From contig NC_039506.1 in the NCBI RefSeq assembly GCF_003672135.1, positions 17,546,001 to 17,610,000 of the forward strand: DNA of 64,000 bases. The letters are read 5' to 3'. Within the stretch, counting starts at the first letter, position 1, and each line of letters begins with the position of its first letter. Positions 50,901 to 62,613 of this stretch are shown here, one piece after another. Origin of the DNA: Ooceraea biroi. Taxonomy: Eukaryota; Arthropoda; Insecta; Hymenoptera; Formicidae. Made by a program: the position numbers and the translations under genes. The notes beneath the pieces are model-generated. The model did not search any database, had not been told where the DNA came from, and saw only the letters and a list, made by a program, of their open reading frames with translations.

Positions 50901-53895
50901 AAGTCGGCATTAAATTTCAAAATTTATCGCCGTGTCGTAACAATGGAATAAAACTAAAATTTATACACACTAAGAACGTTATTATCATTCTTTGAGTTAT
51001 ATTACCTTCTTTTTGACAATCAGTTTAACGATAGTAACAGATTTCTCGAAAATATTCATTCGTGCTTATCGAATATCCGATAATCTTCGAATTTTTCTAT
51101 TAATCACTATAGTTTGCCTTGCAAATGGAAAATCAATTTCATCCCTAGATGGTACATCCAAACAAATTCTGAATGGCGGATGATTTTTTGAAACAGGTAC
51201 AGGATGAAGGCAATGCCGCACCATCGAAACAATGCTCACGAGGGGGTAGAGCAGCCGCACTCGTGCGCGCGCGCACCACTATTTCGAGGGAGGGTTCGTT
51301 CATTCGTCCGCCGGTCCGCCCGTTCGTTCGTTGCTGGCAGGTCTTCCACCTAGGATTATGGGTTTTAAAAAGCAAGTAACCGGTTTTCGACCAGCTAATG
51401 ATGTCATTGTTTTATGCACAGAACAGAAATAACAAGATTTTTCTTCGGAGACAGGGTTACCGGGTTTAAAATTCTCTCAAGAGGATCGATTTCTGGATTT
51501 CTTGCAGAATGATGAAAAATACAACGGTAATTCTAAAAATCAGATTATTCCAGAAAAATCTCGTCAAACATTTTCACTCGAGGCGGTTAAAATACAAAGA
51601 ATTATATTGTATCATTAGGAGCGAATGTATATATTTCATTAATATTTATCGATAAATATGAAACATCAAAACTATCTGTTACGTAATGATGAAGCATTTC
51701 AATAATTGTAACCAAACGATGGCATTCTATTATTAAGTGACGATTACGCAACGTCGATTCATCGATAGTCAAAGCAAGCCCGAATTGGGCGCAGCTGTGT
51801 AAAGAGAGCAACGCAGCAAGTCTCTAGATTGTTCGGATGTACAATGTTTTACCTTTACCGCAAACATATTGCGCTTATCTTAATACGATATCGAGAAAAA
51901 AAGGAAGCATCAAGTCATGCTCAAAGTAACGCGATCGATCTCTGCCGAGTACTTCTTCGACGACATTCGCGTAGAATTCGTATTATCGCATTACATTTTC
52001 GAGAAACGAATTTCTCGTAACCGATTATTCGCTAGCAATGCATATTGATGCTGTTTGCGCGATCGCTCCGTGTGTACACGGTATCGTCGATCGGTAAACC
52101 ATCTATCTTTCAAATTGTGCTGACAAAAAGAAACATATACGGCGTCGCGACACGAAGTCATTTCGGTCTAGACCTCGTGTATATCAACGAGAGACGAGTC
52201 TTTCCCGAAGTGACAAAGGCTCATATTTTTTCCCGTATTTCTTCTCGAGTTCTCCTCAGAGTTCTTCTCGTCGGAGTGGAGAACTCTCTTAGTCGGACAA
52301 CGCCCTATCGCTCGACGGAATGGATGGGTAGGTCGGGCGTATTATAAGGACGGTTAAGAAAAGCCATATCTAAAGAAGAATATGAAGAGGAAAATAGGAA
52401 AGAGGAGAAGGAACAACATGGCGCTGAGGAAATGACCGAGTCATGGGTGCAACGCGCGACCATAATTCTGACCAACGAAATACCGCGAAATAATTCCCTG
52501 GTACCCTACGGAAAAGAGAGCAAAGGTCCTTCGTGTCCGACCATCTCCGCCATCATTGCCACCGGCCCGGAACTCGGAAACCGTGTCTTGTAATTTCATA
52601 TCGAATTTCAAGGGACCGGTCACGCAGCTCGAATTAAAATCCGTGTCTTCGGGGAAATGGGAACGCGTGAGAAGAGACTGCGTATTGATTGGTCCAAATG
52701 GAAGGAGGTCGACATCCCGTGATATTTACATCACATTATTTTTTTAATTACTAGATTTATCACGATATCGTCCGTCAATTGCAGCGACGCTTTCTTGTAG
52801 GAACCACGGAAAGAATTGAGCAAAGGTGAAGAATCGCCATCTCGATGCTACACGTTGGACACGGCTATAGTTCGCGACGTGAACGATATTTATAGCAAAA
52901 GTCAATAATTTTGTAGTAGAGAGACGGCGAGGACGACTCATGGTCGACCGATCGAGAATGGCGGTGGTTCCATTTTGCCACCCGGTACACCAACACCCGG
53001 GAACGACCACGCGAGACGAGCCGAGCAAGTCTTCGTCGCGGAATCGCTCTATCGATGACAATTATCGCCCGAGCGATGCGGAACGATGCAATTTCACGAA
53101 ATTACTTGGCGAGTGAGCGATTGTCTATAAGGTAATCCCAGAGCGATCGATCAGAGACCTGCCTGCGAGCGACATACACGTGGCTGTCTGGATGCACCAT
53201 TAGGTGTAGCGTATTTCTTCATCGCGAAGAAATCATTTCTCTATCACGGATATCGTTCCGTTTCATCGAGTCAACTGCATGTGAGAGTTTATCTTATCGC
53301 ATGTTCCAACAAACGAATTTAATTCCTTAGCCATTCGCGAAGCGATTCCGATCGATATTCTGGGATCTTCGATATCGCGTTCTGTCATTCAAAAATAAAG
53401 ATCTGCATCAGAGATGATAAATAAATGAATTTTCAGAACCTGCTAACAATGTGATTTTTACAGCACAATTTCTTATCTGCAAAATAAATCAGATGCTATT
53501 CTTGACGCGATTGATGTGAGATCGCGTAATCTCGCACATCTCGCGATATTCGTTCTCGATATTTCCGCCTCGTGTAAACAATGTATTGCATTATTATGAT
53601 GCAATCGATTACGTATTTGGCGAAATTACATGCATTCTGACAAAACAGTCCTCGGGATCGATTTGCTCAACGACTACTACTTAAAATGGCTGTGTAAAAA
53701 AAACGATGATGATAAACGCGCGCCTTCGCGAGGTAAAACTTGGTTCGTGACTTTCTCGTTGATCGCATATAGAGTCGCGAAAAGTTTCGGACTCATCGAA
53801 TATGTAATGTTGCTACGATGCGGCAGACAATAACGGCAAGAGCCTCACGTAAAAACGTAGAAACTCGCTCGTGGATCACCAGGAAATAATCTAGG

Positions 53896-53955
53896 GACAG
53901 GTACGGAGGTAGGCACGATCTACCGTGTCATCTCCGCGGAAATCGAAACTAGCTC
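53896..53955 (+). repeat. Diverged 60-bp direct repeat, copy 1
   Basis: Aligns without gaps to 54201-54260 at 48 of 60 positions (80%). Conserved cores include AGGCACGATCTA and CGGAAATCG. 8 of the 12 differences are transitions. Copy spacing is 305 bp. Confidence 0.75.
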
Positions 53956-54200
53956 AGGGCGCTTCTATTCCGGGTGCCCTACTGCACCCCGTAAAATTAT
54001 CCGTACCGACAATTCACACTCTCTGATTTTATGCAAAGATAACTGAAATACTGCAAGTGAAATTATTGATAAATGATTGAGACGTTTATTCAGAAAATCA
54101 GTTTAATTTTTCGCATAAATTACAATGTAATCATAAATAATAAGAAAAAACAAGGAATCCGACAAAGGCAACGGGCAGTATAAAGGCTATACGAGACGGA

Positions 54201-54260
54201 GACAGGCACGAAGGCAGGCACGATCTATCGCGAGATCAGCACGGAAATCGGAACTGGCTC
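54201..54260 (+). repeat. Diverged 60-bp direct repeat, copy 2
   Basis: Second copy of the element at 53896-53955, same orientation, no gaps. Followed 44 bp later by a GT/GA microsatellite (54304-54329). Confidence 0.75.
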
Positions 54261-54303
54261 GAGCCAACCCAATCTAAGCTCTATCCCATGCCGAGAAAGC
54301 AGG

Positions 54304-54329
54304 GGTGTGTGTGAGAGAGAGAGAGAGAG
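54304..54329. repeat. (GT)n/(GA)n microsatellite
   Basis: GTGTGTGTGA followed by GAGAGAGAGA units. Confidence 0.9.
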
Positions 54330-57300
54330 CCTTTACCCTCTCTGGGATGCCCAACTTGGCTTACACGCTCGCATTATGGAGCTCTGGCGGCACACACTGG
54401 ACACGCATACCCACGCATGCAACACCTGCGTGCATGTGAACGCTCCTGCCTACCCGGCGGCTGCCCGCCTGCATGTGCATGTCCGCCGGCGCGTTTTGCA
54501 CGATTATGCGAGAGAACTACCCGCTATGCAGATCGATCCCTCGGGTCGAAGGTGAAACCCGTTTCGGTGGCAAGAATGCCCTCGTGTGGATGCGATCCGC
54601 GCATATATACGCACGTGGGAGTGTCCATTTGTGTGCGTGCATATGAATCGGCACATTGTGTATTCTACCGCATGTACGTACGAAATGTACGCTTCGCAAG
54701 CAAGCAAGCAAGCAAACGAGTGAGTGAGAGAGAAAGTTTAGAGAGCATCGATTAAAACACTTATTAATGAGAAAGATGTTTCCGGAAAGCAATGAAATTT
54801 CAGAAAAAATATAAAGAGCCTCAAGCGGAGAGCCTGACACAAATGCACACGATAGAAAAAGAATATAAAATAAGATCTCGAGATACATTTAGCACAGATC
54901 GATCGCAGATCAAACGGGTCGGGAAATAAAATCGCCTCTCAAACCATGCGAGCCCGACCTAGACACGCAAAGGGCGAAGAACCTTCGTTTCGTGACTTTC
55001 AACCGAAACCACTCGTCATTCTTTAAGAGTCTGGCGGTCGCTGATTAAGGCTCCTGTTCTCAGGAGAAAAAGGGCCGACAGTGATGAGCGAGACGGAGAA
55101 AGAACGAGAGAAGCAGATATTAGGCTACATCCATGAAAGTTTACGGTGCTTGGGCACCCGTAAACGCCATATGGCCCGAAAGTCGCCATGTTTCCATCGT
55201 TTTCTTTCGCCCTGGAGCGGACTCGGGTCCCTGTGTATCTTTATCTTCTTTTTTTTTCACAGTAGCTCTCCCTTGTCTCGCTACTACGTTTCGACCCAAA
55301 CTTGACTCAACGTCTTCGTCTTCGAGTCTTTGAAAAAATCTCGATATTATGCACATGCAGCTTTATATACCAAATTAATAAAAAATCCGACTCATAATTA
55401 GGTGCGAAAGAGTTGAGAGAAAAATTGAAAGAGCGTGAAATTAAAAATTTTAACGAAGAGATTACTGTAATTGGAAGAGATAAAAAAAGAGAAACGCTCA
55501 ACAGAAGAGAATCATGGGCATAAATTTCTCACCGGCAAACGCTCGCTACTAATCGGCAGATTACGATGGAGAGAGGAACTGTTAACTCACCTGAAACAGA
55601 AAGAGATCGGGACCGTTATTAGAAGACATATCTTACGGTTGGAGAGCGTGTAATTACGGCATGGTAGTTTGTGTGTACATCTATCTGTTCGTATTCGACT
55701 GACCGATGGACGGTACGGAAATCTCCAAGCGGCACGGATAGTCGCCGGATTATCGACTATCTTGTCGTGCCGTCATCACGGATGACGCCCACTTACGCGG
55801 CATTTAGGATAAGAAAATTCATATTAGTTATTCACGCGATCGTCGATTGAAATGCTAATCGCGACGCTCAATTCTGTCGCGTTAACCGTTCGGCGAGGCC
55901 GTTAAACGGCCCCGAATTTACAGGTCCGCGATCGTGTTAATAAATTCTCCACGCTGTGTTATTGGCGCACGCGAATCGTGCAAGCCGTCGCACAATGTGT
56001 ATCGATATACGAGTGACATCGTGCAATTAGCGTGACTGTAATTTCCGTCGCGAATCATAATCAGAATTTGCGTGCACGAGTCTGTGCTGCCCCTGATTTT
56101 AATTGCGCGCAATTATGAAAATCTGTACGCATTGCTACAATGTATAGCTGTATACGATATTTAATTTTATATAATTTTATTCGTAATACTAATTACACAT
56201 GTGACAAAATATTGCAGCTATAATATCGCAGAAACTTTGTTCTTTGGGAAATCTCGATTATTTCATCGTGATGCGTAGCATCATCATCAACGTCATCATC
56301 ATCAGCGCGAACAGAGGCTGGACCAACGGAGGATCGGGAGGCGAACGTACGCGAGAGGGAAGATCACGTCCAGGGGTATGTTTCGAAACGCATCCAGCTG
56401 GCGCCTCTTGGCGCTATGGCGGGCGTTATAAGCCTGCTACCAAATCAAGCGTGTGTGACACGCTAATAATCGGACGTATATATGGTGTCCATATAGTGCT
56501 CGCTTATACAGAGACAGATGTGCGTGTGCGCGCGTGCGCGCGCGCACCTACACACACCTGCAACGATCAGCACACGCAGCTCGTATGTAGCGTTGCTATA
56601 TTACATCGGAGGAATCACGGAAATGCGTATATGTATATGTCGCATGCACGTGCTTGCGCTTTCGCAAGCACATATACATTCGAACGTTCGGGGGATGGTC
56701 TCGTCGGAAGATAATCGGGATACAAGAGGAACTTACGAGAAAAGCTAAAGGCACCGAATCTCTACCCGATGACACACAAACGACTAGATGGAGCCTACAT
56801 TATGCATCTGACAGATTTGTCTAATCCCAAAGATCCCAGGAAAGAATTGTCCGCACCAGCGAGTAAATCATCACCGAGCACATTAGGCGCCAGTCACAAA
56901 GTAAAACTCGCATGAAACGAGAATCTAAATACTTAATAAGCATTCGAAATGCAACGCGGAATAGAGTCGCAGTCGTATAACTGCTCCGGTATTAATTTAT
57001 GATTATGCGTTTCGCGTTTATAGCGCGAGCCACCCGAAAATACACATCAAACGGGAACGCGAGCGAGGACTCGACGCAATCGTCGTCGCTCCGACGCGAT
57101 CTCCGTTTCCTTCTTTCTCGACCTCTCTGTCTCATCCACGTTAATTGTCATAATCGTACAGTGCGCGCGCGCGACTTCATTAGGATCGTTTGGTCCAGCG
57201 TGCATATACCCGCACACAGATACAAACGCGCTCTTTGTAGATATAACGTGCATACGCTTAACGTACACACAAGTACACACATGTATATGGAATATGCAAC

Positions 57301-57594
57301 GCATGTAACGGTAGATACAACGCGGATGCACGCTTCCGCGCGCGCGCGTGTGCAGAGTGTCCCGGAGGCGACGTATCCGCGCAAACAGAGCCGGGGGATA
57401 ATGGTTACTAGCAATGGATATATCGGCGGACTTGTGTTGGGATCCTAGGATACCGCTATTAGTACGGCTCTAGGCCGCGTCTAATTATACCTCGCGCGCG
57501 CCGCCGCGCGCGAATATGTTTGTCTGTCGCGTATCTATCGTATCTGCTTACGCGTGTGCATGTATGTATATTGTGCGCAAATTGTGGAAAGCGA

Positions 57595-57614
57595 AGAGCG
57601 AGAGCGAGAGCGAG

Positions 57615-57652
<38 letters not shown>
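57595..57652. repeat. (GAGAGC)n then (GA)n microsatellite
   Basis: Four hexamer units grading into about 16 GA units. Confidence 0.95.
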
Positions 57653-57654
<2 letters not shown>

Positions 57655-59793
57655 CAGTACACGTACGTGTCCGTGTATGCACATATGTATGCACGCGTGC
57701 ACGCGCGCGTAGCTTGTAGCTACAAGCGCGATCATATGGGTTACACATACGTGTCGGGATACTAATGCTAATCCCAAGCATAGATTACGAGACGGGCGAC
57801 GACGATCGACCGGAACTGCCACCGTCATGGAATTTCCGCGATTTCTAGTTTCTAGCTTCCCGCGGTTGCTCGGCCAATGCTTGGTTCGCGCGGTCAGTGC
57901 TTTGTAGATTTCACCCTTTTCAGCACGCCCACATTGCGAATGCAAGTTCGTCCCGTCCTTCTTTTAATCGACCATTGACGATTAAGCAAAAGCACGGTAA
58001 CAAACTCATCGCGATGTAATAAAATAGCACTTGTCGACCAATTCGATGACGAGGGAAAGAAAAAGAAACTATCAACTTTGAGACCAGAGCCAGGTCGCCG
58101 TCCCATTTATATCAATTCTATTCATTGCCGCTTTAAAGTAGCACTCGCGTGATCAGCGGTTCTCATGTCCACATTTTTCCAGCGAACGCAACAAATGTTA
58201 CTTGAGATAAAACAGTTAATCGCACAGGTTTCACATCGTCAGTTATTTTACTTTATGCCACAAGACTTTACAAGAATTTTTTTCCGAAATTTCAGACATA
58301 CCGTATTTATGCCGAGAAATATACTCGTGTAACGTCGATATATAGCACGGCGCGCCACATCTTACTCCAAGTAAATTTGGTCACTGGTAATACGCACCGT
58401 GGGAAGGCAGGTGAAACGGGCCGACGTAACGGGCCTATCGATTTCATTGATTCCTTTTTTTCTCGAGGCAATTACACCGACCTCCAGGGCGGAGCGTGCG
58501 CGCGCGAGCGTTACTTCTCTGACGATCGCCGCGCGTGGATCGCTCGTAAAACGCCAAACGCCGCGACGAGTCAGCGGCGGCGGCGGCTTTCACGATCGTG
58601 ATAATCTCGCCGATCTGGCCTGCACGCGCGCGTACGATCCTCTCAAATTTTCGTCTTAATTGAAGCGAGCGCGCTGCTGGACCACCACGATCGACGGCTA
58701 CTTTCGCTTTCGTGCTTCTTTCCGTTTCTTTCTTTCGTCCCGTTTCTTCCGAGCTTTCGCTCCATCGATTTGTAGCTTAGTTTGACAATTCTTCAAAAAA
58801 GGAGGCATACAAGAATCGCGCAATTTCCAAATTGTCACGATCTTCTACTCCTCCTGTGATAATATAAGGAAATTGAGTTTGCTAATCCTTGTGATAGGAT
58901 TACGTAAAAATGAGGGCAGTTATGACAAGCCATTTATTATGCAGCGAGGTGGATGTGTGTTATTTTTCTTACTTCCATCTTCCTCCAGCTGAAACGAGCT
59001 TATAGAGAAACGCGCCGTCGCAGCGAGGCACGTAATATGTATCTTCATTAATAACGTCGAAATGGCAGGTCTCAGCGCGGCGTCGTACGGATAAACGCAA
59101 ACGTCTATCGCATATACATAACTACTTATTAGCCGAAGCATATGCTACGGAAATTTCTTTGGATCGTTGCGGCAATTTTTTGGGAAATATTTTCACGAGA
59201 GTGTCGCATCTTAAAAAAAAGGGAAAGGGAAGCTATTGAATATTGAAAAGGTAATGCGTACAATAATGTAACGAGTCTGTCAGCGTAACCACTTGACGAT
59301 GAGATTCAATTTGAATTTTATCGTTGCAGCTTAATCTATCAAAGTGATTCACGTGCGACAGCTCGGGGCGACTTAATTTTCGCTCGGGGTTGCTCGGCCT
59401 TGTGCATTGTAATACCCCAAAATGGACGCGGCGAGCTAATTAAGTCGGACGTAAAGAAAGATAACGTTTCATAATGAAGGTGGATTTTTTGCCTATTTTT
59501 CGAGCGTCGCCGTTTCCTCCCCTCGTCGTCCCGTAGCCGCGTCGGGAAAGATTTTACGCCCGACAAGCTCTCGGAAAAAAAAGTCCGAGTGTACCAGAGA
59601 GAGCAGTGAGTTTAAAACGTTGCAAGTGCCGTACCGGATATGAGGGACGCGGAGGTGGAGGAAGAGAGGGATGGTGGAAGGCGCGCACGGACCGGAAATG
59701 GCCGCCCTTAACCCAGCGCGATCAAAAACTGGTTTCGCCAGACACACGAAAGCGCCGCGCCGAGAGATGAGGGAAACGAAAAAAATGAGAAAC

Positions 59794-59827
59794 GAGAGAG
59801 AGAGAGAGAGAGAGAGGAGGGGGGGGA
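59794..59827. repeat. (GA)n plus G-run
   Basis: About 12 GA units followed by a short run of G. Confidence 0.9.
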
Positions 59828-62424
59828 CATTTCCACTACCGACCTTCTCCCTACCGTTCTCTCGTCAGTAAATAACGGATAATTTCGCTCTCGAATAAAT
59901 CGAGGGAGGCAAAAGTTTCGGCGTTAAAAAACTGTTTAAGCCGTTGCAATATTTTAAGGGTACCGCGGGGAAACTTTAATGCAGTTAATCCAGAGTGACT
60001 TTCGCGAAATACGACCCGGGGAATTCTCGTAGCGACGCACCACTTACTTTTCCCTCGTATGAACCGCCCGACGGCGACGATGCGGTTCCGACGATCGAAA
60101 CAATCACCAAGAAAAAAGAAAAGGATAAAGGTTTGCAAATTTTTCCTTTATCACAAACAGTCCAATTTTTCAAATTTCATTTTCCAGATTCGCGCTATTC
60201 CACAAACTACATCACATTAAATCGTTTTAATACAGTTTTGCATTTTGTTCTACGCTGGTGATGTAACGCATCGCAGAAATAGATTCGTTCGATCAATCGT
60301 CATTAGACACATTATTTTCTTAGAAACATGCAATTAAGCAAATTTAAATTAGCAACAAAGATATCGAAATAATGAACCGACAGCTGTCGATCTAACGCAG
60401 TGTAAATGCGTGGCCTACTCGGTCTCGTAACGCTTCGCGTCATTAAATACATCTTTTGCTCGGCATAACGCGACGGGCATAATTACGACACTTTTGTACC
60501 GTTAGCATTAATAAGTCATAAGAGTCGATCGAGCCAAAGAGTCGGCCAATCCTAAAGATCGTAGACCGACGAAAAAGGGGTCGTCCAGAGTCGAGAATAA
60601 ATAATAATTACACGTAATCGTGCCATTATATCGAATGTCTGTGTCCCAAAAATCAAGTAACCACATTAGATCTCTCTTTGTGGTAACGTTACAAGTTTCT
60701 GACTGTTCGTAAGAAAGTTCGTACGAAATAGCGAAATTGATTAAATCGAGGCCTCGAGTGTGCAGAACGAGCCGAATGTAATCGAGATGTAATTCAGAGA
60801 ACGGTGGATACAGATTAAAGTTGCAATCCCAAGTCGAAAAGGAGAACCGCTGCGAACAGTCCATAAGCCAGAGAGGATCTAGCGGCTGTACGTGTAGTCT
60901 GTACTGAAATAATGTACAGTGCCGTACAAAACAGTCAGACAAGTCGGTGAGAGAGAAGAGAGAGGAACGAGGGGGTTTCTCCCGTCTCCCTTCATCGCGC
61001 GTTCTCCCTCCGCCACCCGTATCCCTCTCCCGTCGTCGGGGTAACAATGGTGTGCAAAGGAGATTAACAAACAGAATAAGCTAACGCATAATCGCATTAT
61101 TTCTAGCTAAGCCGCATTTAAATTAGATAGAAATTCCATTTAACGAAACAATGCGGGGATGATGAGTCACTTCGCCGTATACTTGCGCCGATTCGCAATG
61201 TCGGGATAGACATTGTCGTCTCTCCCTTCTTTCTTTCGTGCGAGCGCGAATTTCTCGTTTCGCAAAATTCTTACGAGTCAGCCGCGTGTTATCGTGACGC
61301 CAGACCTTTCAGACCTATAACGGCTATACCCTTCGCGCAAGGTATGCCAAACGCGAATTCTGCTCCGGGTCCAATATGGACAGCAGTAATTTGTAATCAA
61401 AAGATTACATTGTAAAACTGGAACTTACAAGCAATATTTAGTCCGCAACGCAGGAGAGAAAGGATGTGCTCTATCAACAGGATGAAGAGGATTTATCCCA
61501 TCTCCAGAGCGCGGGACGATATCGCCGCTTGTTCTAGTTCGGAGGAAACGCGATATCCGGCGAGCACCGAGCGTCTCTTTCGACCTATCGGTTTTGCAAA
61601 AGTATAGGTACTCCAAACCAATGTACAACCACTCGACTTGCGTCGATCGCCCTCCGACATTTAAGGATCCAATATTACACCAATGTATGATTTAAACTCA
61701 CTTACACAGCCAAGCTGTCGTTTATTCAAATTACCTTGAAAGTTGGCGCAAACCATCAATTTCTAATCGACGTATGGACCCTTGTGGTACCAGTTCGCGA
61801 GTTTGTGCCAGTGTCCGATATTTGCGAAAGATTGTCATTAAATTCGACGTAACGTTCACGTTCTGGCGGTCACACGTTGTGCCGCGTCGTAAAATTTCTG
61901 GAGCACCCTATATAACCGAGGAAGGGCGTCCGACACAAAAAGAGCGAGGAGACGACGCCGAGCCCGCCCACGTGAGGACGGCCATACTCGTGACGTAATT
62001 CTGACGTCCCGTGCCGACGGCGTGCCCCGCACGTTTCTCCACCGGATGCACGGGGAAAATCGTAAACCGTGTACGGCCCCCTCTATTCACGACTGACGCG
62101 CGCAATCCGCTTTGAGGAAAATACCTTTCCCGCGCGCGAGACGCTGCCGGGAATTCGGAAGGAAGATTTACATTTTCCGCGGAAGCTCCCGTTCGCTTCC
62201 CCCTCAAAAAGATTCCTCGCGGAATACCGATCGAATCCGTCGAAGAGAGATATCGTTTGGATAAAATTACATTCGATGCAATCGAAAAATTGCGATCAAT
62301 TTAATAATTCGAATTTTCACAATCTTCTAAAATGTTAGAAATGGCCAAATAACGAAAAATTCTCTTCTATCGTTTCCTCATAATTGGATCGGTAAATGGC
62401 CGAGGATACCCCTCGAGTGCTTAC

Positions 62425-62613
62425 CTGAGGAGTGCCGTCCACGATTGACTGGTAAGCTGATTGAAAAACGCTGCCCAACTGCGTAAGGCCCTCGTCCTCC
62501 ATCGGAAACATTATATGCGTCCCCGGCGAGCCGTTGTTATTAAGATTATTGTTGTTGCCCATCAGCTTCTCCGTGCTGCCGATGTCGGAGCGCAGTAACG
62601 CGTTGGATTGCAT
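62425..62613 (-). CDS. da: da exon 1 (coding): N-terminus, 63 codons
   Basis: The ATG at 62611-62613 opens 63 codons that end in ...DGTPQ at a strong CAG|GTAAGC donor (phase 0). Bases before the ATG read GAGA, giving an A at -3. The segment has an Asn-rich stretch (residues about 20-27) and then MEDEGLTQLGSVFQSAYQSI. This second part resembles by eye the remembered start of Drosophila Da (DDEP..LYEVFQNCFNKI), so it is probably the insect counterpart of the N-terminal activation helix. The vertebrate AD1 signature LSDLLDFS is not seen. In-frame Met residues at 18, 35 and 38 are possible alternative starts; the first is chosen for its context and continuous reading. The next exon with matching phase is about 47.8 kb downstream. 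Confidence 0.85.

Larger units (their letters stand above)
36373..53895 (-). other. da large intron, distal part I
   Basis: 17.5 kb without a recognisable gene. Holds inverted repeats at 37067-37086 and 42722-42780, a TA run (39422-39433), GTGC-type repeats (44949-44986, 49976-49999) and homeodomain-type TAATTA clusters scattered among CpG-rich DNA. The longest frames (up to about 170 codons) are in CpG-rich or repeat DNA and resemble no protein. Confidence 0.6.
54330..62424 (-). other. da large intron, distal part II, next to exon 1
   Basis: 8.1 kb without a recognisable gene. Contains a (CAAG)n run (54697-54714), the large GAGAGC/GA tract (57595-57652), a GA run with G9 (59794-59827) and a 14-bp palindrome CTTGTAGCTACAAG near 57714. 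A 179-codon minus frame at 60508-61047 is noted but unassigned. Confidence 0.6.
2976..62613 (-). other. da: daughterless gene, coding span (E-protein, class I bHLH)
   Basis: Minus-strand gene assembled from 13 constitutive coding segments, with alternative exons. All internal donors are GT, acceptors are AG except for one ambiguous pair at the basic-region exons, and codon phases match across every join; the main form sums to about 575 codons. Family signs, in order: an N-terminal VFQSAYQSIVDG segment like the start of Drosophila Da; GSDEFGQDSPRY; SLPPMSTFR; LGKTLAS; SSNPSTPVSSPPP; RMEERLDDAINVLRNHAE (activation domain 2 helix); KKRKD; the basic region REKERRQANN; the HLH domain; and RNLNPKAACLKRREEEK. 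E-proteins bind CANNTG sites in the nucleus as homodimers or as partners of tissue-specific bHLH factors. In flies Da serves neurogenesis, sex determination and oogenesis. UTR ends cannot be fixed here. Confidence 0.96.

Noticed and set aside
57459..57945. Several frames with Ser-Leu or Arg-Glu runs
   Set aside because: Translations of the GAGAGC/GA microsatellite at 57595-57652.
60508..61047. 179-codon minus-strand open frame in the first intron
   Set aside because: Same strand as da but no family resemblance and no splice site giving a phase-0 join; left unassigned.
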